Of a DNA stretch of 29,196 bases, positions 23,016 to 29,196 are shown piece after piece (within the stretch, counting starts at the first letter, position 1; each line of letters begins with the position of its first letter). This DNA is from Anaerolineales bacterium UBA6663. GTDB taxonomy: Bacteria; Chloroflexota; Anaerolineae; Anaerolineales; UBA6663. Location: contig DKKP01000054.1 of the NCBI GenBank assembly GCA_002455335.1, positions 1 to 29,196 on the forward strand, in the 5' to 3' direction. The translations under genes were made by a program, and so were the position numbers. The notes under the pieces are model-generated. The model worked only from the letters and a program-made list of their open reading frames with translations. It ran no database searches and was not told where the DNA came from.

Positions 23016-23795
23016 ATGGATCTATGGACCGTATGGTTGGCGGGGGCCGGCGTCGTCTGGGTGGCTGTGACACTGCTCTGGCTGGTCAGTGTCCGTCTGA
23101 AGGACGCGAGCATCGTCGACTCGTTCTGGGGCCCAGGCTTTGGCCTGGCCGCGACCGCGTATGCGCTCTTCGGCCTGGGCGATCCGGCGCGCGCGACGTT
23201 GGTGCTGGCGCTGGTCTGGCTCTGGGGTGGGCGGCTCGGCCTATACATCCTCCGGCGCAACTGGGGCCGCGGTGAGGACCCGCGCTACCAGGCGTTTCGC
23301 GAGCACTACGGGCGCGAGCGGTACTGGTGGTTCAGCTACTTCCAGGTTTTTCTGTTGCAGGGCGCGTTGATCGTCCTGGTCTCGGCGCCGCTTGTGCTGG
23401 CACTGACCCAGCCCGCCCCGCTCGGCTTCGTTGACGCCGTCGGCGCGCTGGTCTGGGCAATCGGCTTTGGGTTCGAGGCGCTCGGCGATGCGCAGTTGGC
23501 GCGCTTCAAGGCGGATCCGGCGAACAAGGGTCGTGTGCTCGATACGGGCCTGTGGCGCTACACCCGCCACCCGAACTACTTCGGCAACGCCTGTTTGTGG
23601 TGGGGTCTGTACCTGATCGCGTGTGCCGTGCCCTGGGGGGCGTTGACGTTCCCGGCGCCGCTGCTGATGACCTGGCTCTTGCTCAGGGTTTCGGGCGTGG
23701 CGCTCACCGAAAAGAACATGAGCCGGCGACCCGGCTACGCGGAGTACATCGCCCGCACGTCGGCATTCTTTCCCTGGCCGCCGCGCCGATCGTGA
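23016..23795 (+). CDS. DUF1295 (steroid 5-alpha-reductase-like) membrane protein
   Basis: A 259-residue integral membrane protein with about six or seven hydrophobic segments. The conserved C-terminal signature GLWRYTRHPNYFGNACLWWG is typical of DUF1295 and the related isoprenylcysteine methyltransferase and 5-alpha-reductase fold. The end RRPGYAEYIARTSAFFPW is also family-typical. Its substrate is unknown; it may use NADPH. CGGAGG lies 5-6 bases before the ATG. Confidence 0.93.
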   Translation: MDLWTVWLAGAGVVWVAVTLLWLVSVRLKDASIVDSFWGPGFGLAATAYALFGLGDPARATLVLALVWLWGGRLGLYILRRNWGRGEDPRYQAFREHYGRERYWWFSYFQVFLLQGALIVLVSAPLVLALTQPAPLGFVDAVGALVWAIGFGFEALGDAQLARFKADPANKGRVLDTGLWRYTRHPNYFGNACLWWGLYLIACAVPWGALTFPAPLLMTWLLLRVSGVALTEKNMSRRPGYAEYIARTSAFFPWPPRRS

Positions 23796-23828
23796 TCGGC
23801 GTGGCGCGTTCGCTACCGGAGATACCTC

Positions 23829-24812
23829 ATGGAGTACCGTGAACTTGGCCGAACGGGTTACAACGTCTCGACGATCAGCTTTGGCGCATGGGCGATCGGC
23901 GGCACCTGGGGCGAGGTCGACGACACCGAGTCGTTGGCCGCGCTGCACCGCGCGCTCGACCGCGGCGTCAACTTCTTCGACACAGCCGATGTGTATGGCG
24001 ATGGGCGCAGCGAACGTCTGTTGGCCCGCTTGCGCCGCGAGCGCAGCGAGCCGTTTTTCGTCGCGACAAAGGCCGGCCGTCGGCTCAATCCGCACACGGC
24101 AGTTGGCTACAACCGCGACAACCTGACCGCCTTTGTCGAGCGCAGCCTGCGCAACCTCGAGGTGGAGGCGCTCGACCTGGTTCAGTTGCATTGCCCGCCG
24201 ACTGACGTGTACTACCGGCCCGAGGTTTTTGGCGTGCTCGACGATCTTGTGCGGGCGGGCAAGCTCAAGCACTATGGCGTCAGCGTGGAGCGCGTCGAAG
24301 AAGCGCTCAAGGCGATCGAGTACCCGGGCGTTCAGTCGGTTCAGATCATCTTCAACATCTTCCGCCAGCGGCCGCGCGAGCTGTTCTTCGCCGAGGCGCA
24401 GCGCCGCCGCGTCGGCATCCTGGCGCGTCTGCCGCTGTCGTCGGGCATGCTCGCCGGCAAGATGACGCGCGCCACGCAATTTGCGTCAGACGACCACCGC
24501 GCCTTCAACCGCGACGGCGCCGCCTTCGACAAGGGCGAGACCTTCTCGGGGCTCGATTACGAAACCGGGCTGAGCGCCGTCGAGGCGCTGCGGAACCTTG
24601 TGCCGGCCGGGGCGACGATGGCGCAGATGGCGTTGCGCTGGATCCTGGGTTTCCCGGCGGTCACGTGCGCGATCCCGGGCGCCAAGCGACCGGCGCAGGT
24701 CGACGACAATGTCGCCGCCGCCGATCTGGCGCCGCTATCCCCCGAGGTCGTTGAGGCGATCGACGGGATCTACGACAGACAGGTGCGCGCGCACGTGCAC
24801 CACGGTTGGTGA
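23829..24812 (+). CDS. aldo/keto reductase
   Basis: A 327-residue NADPH-dependent oxidoreductase. The catalytic tetrad is visible: Asp51 and Tyr56 (FFDTADVYGDG), Lys81 (VATKAG) and His121 (LVQLHCPP). The cofactor end AIPGAKRPAQVDDNVAA is complete. It resembles the general-stress AKR11/12 group by its RELGRTGYNVSTISFGAW start. GGAG lies about 7 bases before the ATG. It follows the DUF1295 gene after 33 bases and is probably the last gene of that operon. Confidence 0.94.
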   Translation: MEYRELGRTGYNVSTISFGAWAIGGTWGEVDDTESLAALHRALDRGVNFFDTADVYGDGRSERLLARLRRERSEPFFVATKAGRRLNPHTAVGYNRDNLTAFVERSLRNLEVEALDLVQLHCPPTDVYYRPEVFGVLDDLVRAGKLKHYGVSVERVEEALKAIEYPGVQSVQIIFNIFRQRPRELFFAEAQRRRVGILARLPLSSGMLAGKMTRATQFASDDHRAFNRDGAAFDKGETFSGLDYETGLSAVEALRNLVPAGATMAQMALRWILGFPAVTCAIPGAKRPAQVDDNVAAADLAPLSPEVVEAIDGIYDRQVRAHVHHGW

Positions 24813-24816
24813 CAGG

Positions 24817-24874
24817 CGCTCCGGCTGGAGCGGTAACGCCCACCGCGCCGGGATTGCCCCGGCGGGGTGGGCGT
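24817..24874. terminator. two adjacent hairpins between convergent genes
   Basis: CGCTCC-GGCT-GGAGCG (24817-24832) is followed by a long stem: ACGCCCACC pairs with GGTGGGCGT and CGCCGGG with CCCGGCG around a 5-base loop (24836-24874, one G-G mismatch). They fill the gap between the aldo/keto reductase and the EamA gene and fit bidirectional termination, without a T-run. Confidence 0.7.
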
Positions 24875-24881
24875 CGGGGCG

Positions 24882-25793
24882 TCAGCGTTTCACGAGCAAG
24901 ACCAGCAAGGCCCCAAGCAGCAGCACGGCCCCGGCCCAGCCGAGCGCCGAAAGGCTCTCGTTGAAGATCAAGGCCGCCAGCGTGGCGGAGGTCAGCGGTT
25001 CGAGCAGTGTCAGGATGCTGGCCACCGTGGCCGGCACCGTGCGCAGCGCGAGCAGGAAGATCCAATAGGCCAGCGCGGTCGGCACGACACCGAGGTAGAT
25101 CAACAAGCCCCAGGCCTCGGTCGGATAGTCGATCGTCAATCCTCCGGCGAAGGCAAGCGGGAAAAGCAACAAGGCGCCGACCGCGAACGCGACTGTAATC
25201 GGCTGCAGCGGGTGATAGCGCTCGGCGAGCGCCCGGCTGAACAGCGTCAACACGGCGTAGCCAAACCCGGAGCCAAGCGCGAAAAGCAGACCGATCACGG
25301 TCTCGCCCCCGACCTGCGCCTCAACCGGGCCCTGCAGCGCAAGTAGAGAGGTGCCCAGGACAGCGGCGATCAGGGCCGTCACCACACGCGGCGTGATCTT
25401 TTCGTTGAACAGCAGGGCGCTCAAGACGGCCACCATGATCGGGGCCGAGCAGATCGTGACGATCACGGCGATCGTCACCCCTAGCCGCGGAATCGCCGCG
25501 AAGTAGCAGACCTGGTAGAGCGCCATCATCGCCCCGAACCCGGCCATATAGCCCAAATCGCGCCCCCACCGTGGCGCGACGCCGGCGCGCGGCTGCAGGG
25601 CCTTGCGGCCCAGGCTGCCCATTGCCAGCGCGGCCAAGACAGGCACCGAAATCAAAAGGCGATAGAACCCGATCGAAAGTGGATCGGTGTCGGATAGGCT
25701 GTAGATCCCACGGGTCGTCACGCCCACGGTGCCCCACAGCACCGCGCAGGCAAGCACCAGAAGGGTGCCCCAGGAAAACGTTGGTTGTTTCAT
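24882..25793 (-). CDS. EamA/DMT-superfamily transporter
   Basis: A 303-residue integral membrane protein with ten predicted helices in two EamA repeats. The first repeat starts GTLLVLACAVLWGTVGVTTR and the second GLLFALGSGFGYAVLTLFSR. The conserved end of each repeat is present (LFNEKITP and IFNESLSALGWAGAVLLL), as is the LGVVPTALAYWIFLLAL segment. It should export or import a small metabolite; substrate unknown. AGAAGAGAA precedes the ATG. Confidence 0.94.
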   Translation of the reverse strand: MKQPTFSWGTLLVLACAVLWGTVGVTTRGIYSLSDTDPLSIGFYRLLISVPVLAALAMGSLGRKALQPRAGVAPRWGRDLGYMAGFGAMMALYQVCYFAAIPRLGVTIAVIVTICSAPIMVAVLSALLFNEKITPRVVTALIAAVLGTSLLALQGPVEAQVGGETVIGLLFALGSGFGYAVLTLFSRALAERYHPLQPITVAFAVGALLLFPLAFAGGLTIDYPTEAWGLLIYLGVVPTALAYWIFLLALRTVPATVASILTLLEPLTSATLAALIFNESLSALGWAGAVLLLGALLVLLVKR

Positions 25794-25850
25794 TTCTCTT
25801 CTCGGGAGAGCGACACACGCGTCGCTGCCACACGGCCGCCGATCGACGTA

Positions 25851-26004
25851 TCAGGGCGGCGCCACGAATCCGACAGACTCTGGCAGGTGGGTGCGCGAGC
25901 GACGCCGAATCTGGCCGCCTCTCTCAGGCGACGGCTCGATCATGCGCCAAAGCTCACGCTCAGCGTGTGGCCGGAGGGGGGAGCACACCGAAGTGTTCGG
26001 GCAT
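25851..26004 (-). other. unassigned stretch with a possible broken small reading frame
   Basis: The 281-base gap between the EamA gene and the RNA methyltransferase holds no supported gene. On the minus strand a TAAACT lies 7 bases before an ATG at 26004 that opens a 14-codon frame (MPEHFGVLPPPATR). A shift of one base at the C6 run near 25976-25981 would join it to a longer frame (RELWRMIEPSPERGGQ and onward) ending at 25851. It could be a leader peptide, a frameshifted small gene or chance. Confidence 0.2.
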
Positions 26005-26074
26005 GGCCGTGAGTTTAGCCGAGTTGGCGAGCGAGGGCAATAGGCGGAGCGAGGGGCGTGGGGCGTGGAGTTGG

Positions 26075-26869
26075 TCAAAGGCCGCGTTGACGGACGGCTT
26101 CGTATAGGAGCAGCGCGGCGGAGGCCGAGACGTTTAGTGAGTTGACCCGGCCGACCATGGGGATCCGCACGGTCACGTCGGCGCGCGCCAGAAAGGCCGT
26201 GCTTAGCCCGACATCCTCGGCGCCCACAGCGATCGCGATCGGGCCCCGCAAGTCGACTGAGGCGTAGGTTGCGGTCGCTGCAGGAGTGGCCGCGACCACC
26301 TGGATCTGGCGCAAATGCAGCCAGGCCAGCACCTCGGCCGTCGAGGCCACGGCGATGGGGACGCTGAACACAGCGCCTCGGCTCGCGCGAATGACGTTCG
26401 GGTTGTTGACGTCGGTGACCGGGTCGCACACGATCAGGGCATGCGCGCCGGCCGCATCGGCGGTGCGCAACATCGCGCCGAGGTTGCCTGGCTTTTCGAT
26501 GGCCTCGCAGACGAGAAGCAATGGGGCTTGGGGAAGGCGTAGGCCGTCCAGCTCAGGCTTGAGCGTTGGTGCGAGTGCAAGCCAGCCGTCCGGGTTCTCC
26601 TGGTAGGCCAACTTGCCAAAGACGGCCTCGGAGACTTCGGTGACGGGCACCGAGCCCTCGCTCAGTCGACGGCGAAGCCCCGATTGTCTGGCGAAGCGGG
26701 GCAAAGTCGGACACAACCATGCGCTCTGCAGCGCGACACCGGCATCAAGGGCCAGCGCGATCTCCTCGCCGCCTTCGATCAACATCATTCCCTCGGCGTC
26801 GCGCGCCCGGCGGTCGCGGAGCTTAAGCAGGCGCTTGACCTGCGGGTTCTGCACGCTCGTGATCTGCAT
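26075..26869 (-). CDS. TrmH/SpoU-family RNA 2'-O-methyltransferase
   Basis: A 264-residue SPOUT methyltransferase. The N-terminal substrate-binding part starts MQITSVQNPQVKRLLKLRDR and includes EGMMLIEGGEEIALAL. The three SpoU motifs follow: EKPGNLGAMLRTADAAG, VGAEDVGLS, and IPMVGRVNSLNVSASAALLL. It should methylate a ribose in rRNA or tRNA using S-adenosylmethionine; the target is unknown. ATG 26869 gives the family start. A TACAAT lies only 6 bases before it, so the message is probably leaderless. Confidence 0.94.
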   Translation of the reverse strand: MQITSVQNPQVKRLLKLRDRRARDAEGMMLIEGGEEIALALDAGVALQSAWLCPTLPRFARQSGLRRRLSEGSVPVTEVSEAVFGKLAYQENPDGWLALAPTLKPELDGLRLPQAPLLLVCEAIEKPGNLGAMLRTADAAGAHALIVCDPVTDVNNPNVIRASRGAVFSVPIAVASTAEVLAWLHLRQIQVVAATPAATATYASVDLRGPIAIAVGAEDVGLSTAFLARADVTVRIPMVGRVNSLNVSASAALLLYEAVRQRGL

Positions 26870-26875
26870 CCCTGC

Positions 26876-26903
26876 ATTGTACAGGGCCGGCGCGGGTGGT
26901 AAA
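26876..26903 (-). promoter_or_regulatory. promoter of the RNA methyltransferase gene, leaderless type
   Basis: On the minus strand TTTACC (26898-26903) and TACAAT (26876-26881) are 16 bases apart. Only six bases separate the -10 box from the ATG, which puts the expected transcription start at the start codon. Confidence 0.55.
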
Positions 26904-26950
26904 CACAGTTCGACCCGCTGGGCGGCTGCGTCAGGCAGGGGTGCGGCGAT

Positions 26951-26969
26951 ATCCGGCCTTCGTCCGGAT
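26951..26969. promoter_or_regulatory. inverted repeat upstream of the copper cluster
   Basis: ATCCGG-N7-CCGGAT lies about 50 bases before the first gene of the copper cluster, in the divergent gap. It could be a regulator site, but no regulator gene is nearby. Confidence 0.3.
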
Positions 26970-26998
26970 GCCCGTAGCCACAATCCTGGTAATAAGGG

Positions 26999-27004
26999 TA
27001 AACT
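26999..27004 (+). promoter_or_regulatory. -10-like box of the copper/oxidase cluster
   Basis: TAAACT lies 12 bases before a GTG and 15 before the ATG at 27020, so the leader would be under ten bases. No clear -35 was seen. Confidence 0.35.
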
Positions 27005-27019
27005 AAAGGCCCTATCGTG

Positions 27020-27463
27020 ATGGCAGACCTTCTTAGATCACGCGTCCTCTGGGGCGCGGCGCTCGTTTTCGGCCTCGTCGCCGCCGGCTTCTGGCTCAAT
27101 GCCCGATTCACCGGACCTGTGCGCGTCCAGCTCGAGACGCAGCTCGCGGCCGGCCTGCCGCTGGAGGTCGAGATGATCCCGCCGGCCATCGACGTTCAGC
27201 CCGGCGAGATCGTCAACGTCATCTATCGGGTGCGGAACGCCGGCGCGGAGGACCAGGCCGCAGTCGGGCGCGTCGAGCTCCTGCCGGGCTCAGCCATAGA
27301 TCAGGTTCGGGTCTATCTCACAGAATGCGGTGGTCTCAACAGCTATGCCGCCGGTTCGACAAACGATTACTACGTGACGTTTCGGGTCGAAGCCGCCGGC
27401 CTTTCGGGCGCGTCAACTGTGACGCTGCGCCATGTGTTTGAACGGTCGGGGGCGGCGCCCTGA
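27020..27463 (+). CDS. Cox11/CtaG-like cytochrome oxidase assembly protein lacking the CxC motif
   Basis: A 147-residue protein with one N-terminal membrane anchor (about 9-25) and a beta-sandwich domain outside. The layout follows Cox11: GPVRVQLETQLAAGLPLEVE, VQPGEIVNVIYRVRNAG, then a closing F(R)VEAAGLSGASTVTLRHVF. Cox11 delivers copper to CuB of cytochrome c oxidase through a CFCF pair; at that position this protein has TECGG with only one Cys (103). It is also shorter than typical Cox11 (180-200). The neighbours (SCO1, PCuAC) support a role in oxidase assembly. An alternative GTG lies 3 bases upstream of the ATG. Confidence 0.7.
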   Translation: MADLLRSRVLWGAALVFGLVAAGFWLNARFTGPVRVQLETQLAAGLPLEVEMIPPAIDVQPGEIVNVIYRVRNAGAEDQAAVGRVELLPGSAIDQVRVYLTECGGLNSYAAGSTNDYYVTFRVEAAGLSGASTVTLRHVFERSGAAP

Positions 27464-27870
27464 TGGCCTCGTTCTTGTTGCGTGGCGTCTCGGCCCTGTT
27501 GGCCGGGTTGCTCGTGATCGCCCAACCCGGGCCGTGTCCCTGCTGGCTGTTTACGCTTTGGCGGATTGAGGCCTCGGCTGCGGCTCCGGTCGTCATCGAT
27601 GCGCATGCCGGTCATGAGGGTCATGCCGACCACGACCTCTCCGCCACGCTGAGGATCAACGCCCTATCGAGCGAGATCCCGCTTGGCCAATCGGCGGCCG
27701 ATCCGTTGCGCTTTGGTGTGCAGATCCCGCCCATTCCAGTCCTCGTATCAAGTCTGTTGGCGCGCCTGGCGCTCCGCTCGATCCACTGGCGCGTACTGTG
27801 TCAGGATGTCTCCCAGCCGTTGACCTGGCGGCCGGCCCTGGATCCGCCACCACCCCGCCTCGCCCTCTGA
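27463..27870 (+). CDS. small exported or membrane protein with CPC and His-rich motifs, candidate metal binder
   Basis: A 135-residue protein not recognised as a known family. A hydrophobic segment at about 4-20 is followed by PCPCW (Cys25, Cys27) and a His cluster HAGHEGHADHD (His48, 51, 54, 57). The rest has a hydrophobic stretch (PPIPVLVSSLLARLAL) and a Pro-rich end. The start overlaps the previous stop as TGATG, so it is translationally coupled to the Cox11-like gene. Cys-x-Cys and spaced His suggest copper binding, which would suit the cluster; this is inference from motif and context only. Confidence 0.75.
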   Translation: MASFLLRGVSALLAGLLVIAQPGPCPCWLFTLWRIEASAAAPVVIDAHAGHEGHADHDLSATLRINALSSEIPLGQSAADPLRFGVQIPPIPVLVSSLLARLALRSIHWRVLCQDVSQPLTWRPALDPPPPRLAL

Positions 27871-27936
27871 CCCTGAAACCGCCGTTGTTCCGCGTAACAG
27901 TCTGGCGCGGTCGTTGAACCCGATCAAGAGGTCGTG

Positions 27937-28560
27937 ATGCAATCCCATCGACGGGCTCCGCTCTTCATCCTGGGAGGCGGCGTCCTGGCCGGCCTGGCGT
28001 TGATCGCCGCGCTGGCCTTGAGCCAACCACGCCCGTACATCTTTGCGGGTGTCGTGCAGCCTGACCCGGCGCCGGTCGAGGACTTCGCGCTTGAGACAGC
28101 CGGTGGGCGGGCGATAGCGCTCTCCGATCTGCGCGGTCGTTACGGCCTGATCGTCTTCGGGTACACGTTCTGCCCGGATGTGTGCCCGGGGACCCTGGCG
28201 CTTCTCGGGCGGGTGCTCGCCGGGCTCGGATCTGACCGCGATCAGGTGGTCGTAGCGTTCATCAGCATCGACCCGGAGCGTGACACACCGGATCGGACAG
28301 CGACCTATGCGACGTTGTTCGACCCGGCCTTTATCGGGTTGAGCGGAACGCCCGCGGCGATCGCGACGGCGGCCAGTCGCTTCAATGTCACGTACGCGCG
28401 CCAGGAAGCGCCAGGATCGGCTGCCGGATACCTTATGAGCCACTCGGCCTACGTGTATCTGGTCGATCCGCAAGGCCACTGGCGGGTTTCGTTTCCGTAT
28501 GGGGTCACCGACGATGAGATCACACGCGACCTGCAGCATCTCATCGCCGAGGTCCGCTAA
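27937..28560 (+). CDS. SCO1/SenC/PrrC family copper metallochaperone
   Basis: A 207-residue thioredoxin-fold protein with an N-terminal membrane anchor (about 9-29). The copper site is CPDVC (Cys79, Cys83) in FGYTFCPDVCPGTL plus His169 in MSHSAYVYLVD. The FISIDPERDTPDR segment is also diagnostic. SCO proteins deliver copper to, or reduce the cysteines of, the CuA site of cytochrome c oxidase. ATG 27937 is preferred to GTG 27934 because AAGAGGT then lies 4-5 bases upstream. It follows the CPC/His-rich gene after 66 bases. Confidence 0.95.
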   Translation: MQSHRRAPLFILGGGVLAGLALIAALALSQPRPYIFAGVVQPDPAPVEDFALETAGGRAIALSDLRGRYGLIVFGYTFCPDVCPGTLALLGRVLAGLGSDRDQVVVAFISIDPERDTPDRTATYATLFDPAFIGLSGTPAAIATAASRFNVTYARQEAPGSAAGYLMSHSAYVYLVDPQGHWRVSFPYGVTDDEITRDLQHLIAEVR

Positions 28561-28561
28561 G

Positions 28562-28582
28562 CCGTGGCCGGTGTGGCCACGG
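28562..28582 (+). terminator. hairpin after the SCO gene
   Basis: CCGTGGCC-GGTGT-GGCCACGG is a perfect 8-bp stem with a 5-base loop directly after the SCO stop codon. With no T-run it may be an attenuator or an RNA-stabilising element ahead of the PCuAC gene rather than a full terminator. Confidence 0.5.
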
Positions 28583-28653
28583 ACACTCACACAATCAAAG
28601 CTCGATCGACGGATGGCCGAAAGACCGGCCGTCGTGTAAAGGATGATTCACCT

Positions 28654-29175
28654 ATGAACAAACACCTGAACTTTCTGGCGACGGCTCTGGCCGCGGCCGC
28701 CCTGGCGCTGGCAGCGTGCCAGCCGAGCATGATGAACGGCCACGGCGACATGGGCGACATGGCTGACGGCGGCGGCCCGAACGAGGGCAAAGTCGCGGCC
28801 ACGGTCGGGAGCGTCGAGATCGTTGACCCCTGGGCGCGGTCAGCGGCGATGGAGGGCGGGAACAGCGCCATCTACATGACGCTCCGTAATACGTCAGGTG
28901 ATGTCGACCGGCTGGTGTCTGCCAGTGGCGAGGCTGCCACGGCGATCGAGATCCACGAGACCAAGATGAACGACGGCGTGATGCAGATGCAGCAGGTCGA
29001 GGGCGGCATCGAGGTGCCGGCGAACGGCAGCGTCGCGCTCAAGCCCGGCGGCTATCACGTGATGCTCATCGGCCTGGTGAGCCCACTCAAGGCCGGCGAC
29101 ATGCTGACCGTGACCCTCATGTTCGAATCCGGCAACAGTGTCGAACTGACCGTGCCGGTGATGGATCCCATGTAA
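28654..29175 (+). CDS. PCuAC-type copper chaperone lipoprotein (DUF461)
   Basis: A 173-residue lipoprotein. The signal peptide ends ALALAAC with lipidated Cys22. A short Met/His/Asp-rich linker (MMNGHGDMGDMADG) follows, then the PCuAC domain starting EIVDPWARSA. The copper ligands are recognisable as His101, Met112, His135 and Met137, close to the H(M)x10Mx21HxM pattern. PCuAC proteins pass Cu(I) to CuA or CuB of cytochrome oxidase together with SCO. GGAT lies about 10 bases before the ATG. An upstream start in the same frame is not used, since it would bury the signal peptide. Confidence 0.94.
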   Translation: MNKHLNFLATALAAAALALAACQPSMMNGHGDMGDMADGGGPNEGKVAATVGSVEIVDPWARSAAMEGGNSAIYMTLRNTSGDVDRLVSASGEAATAIEIHETKMNDGVMQMQQVEGGIEVPANGSVALKPGGYHVMLIGLVSPLKAGDMLTVTLMFESGNSVELTVPVMDPM

Positions 29176-29196
29176 ACAATGCCTGCAGGGACGGGG

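Noticed and set aside
23241..24479. 412-codon minus-strand frame opposite the DUF1295 and aldo/keto reductase genes
   Set aside because: Antisense shadow; both plus-strand genes are intact with catalytic motifs.
24887..24902. parS-like sequence (GTTTCACG followed by AGCAAGA)
   Set aside because: About 12 of 16 positions fit the usual parS palindrome, but the right half is broken and it encodes the conserved end of the EamA protein. No other copies were seen.

Overview
This is 29.2 kb of GC-rich chromosomal DNA. The genes are mostly housekeeping and sit in short operons on both strands. No rRNA, tRNA, insertion sequence, phage gene or CRISPR array was seen. Gene content (short Oxa1-type YidC without a periplasmic domain, ParA/ParB, PQQ-propeller lipoprotein, Cox11/SCO/PCuAC copper genes) and many proline/alanine-rich low-complexity stretches suggest a Chloroflexota bacterium of the Anaerolineae type. 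That assignment is inference from gene style, not a marker-gene result.

Layout. 1-4.1 kb: the end of an FMN-dependent TIM-barrel enzyme (+), then on the minus strand trpS, an acyl-CoA synthetase, dtd and a dienelactone-hydrolase-like protein. 4.1-8.8 kb (minus): parA, parB and a large membrane-anchored protein of unknown role; parA is followed in frame, after one TAG, by a 90-codon Pro/Ala-rich tail that overlaps parB. 8.9-14.3 kb (+): a self-contained exporter operon in the order TetR regulator, ABC-2 permease, HlyD-type fusion protein and two ABC ATPases that look like a split YbhF; a perfect 16-bp palindrome sits at its promoter. 14.4-18.9 kb (minus): rpmH, rnpA, yidD, a BamB-like PQQ lipoprotein, yidC, jag and a PfkB kinase, which is the classical ribosome/membrane-insertion cluster with two extra genes. 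18.9-20.8 kb (+): a second, orphan ParA overlapping a coiled-coil membrane protein. 20.9-22.3 kb (minus): mpg and fabI. 22.4-24.8 kb (+): a LOG-family protein, a DUF1295 membrane protein and an aldo/keto reductase. 24.9-26.9 kb (minus): a TrmH/SpoU RNA methyltransferase and an EamA transporter. 27.0-29.2 kb (+): a copper/cytochrome-oxidase assembly cluster with a Cox11-like protein lacking the usual CxC, a small CPC/His-rich protein, SCO1 and a PCuAC lipoprotein.

How the parts fit. The rpmH-to-jag operon supplies protein synthesis, RNase P and membrane insertion. The ParAB pair should segregate the chromosome, but no dnaA and no convincing parS were found. The second ParA has no ParB and seems paired with a membrane partner. 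The copper cluster implies aerobic respiration through a heme-copper oxidase. The most interesting leads are the interrupted ParA tail, the orphan ParA-membrane pair, the Cox11-like protein without its metal site beside a new candidate metal-binding protein, and the asymmetric split YbhF exporter. Several genes have a -10-like hexamer 6-7 bases before the start codon, suggesting leaderless transcripts.
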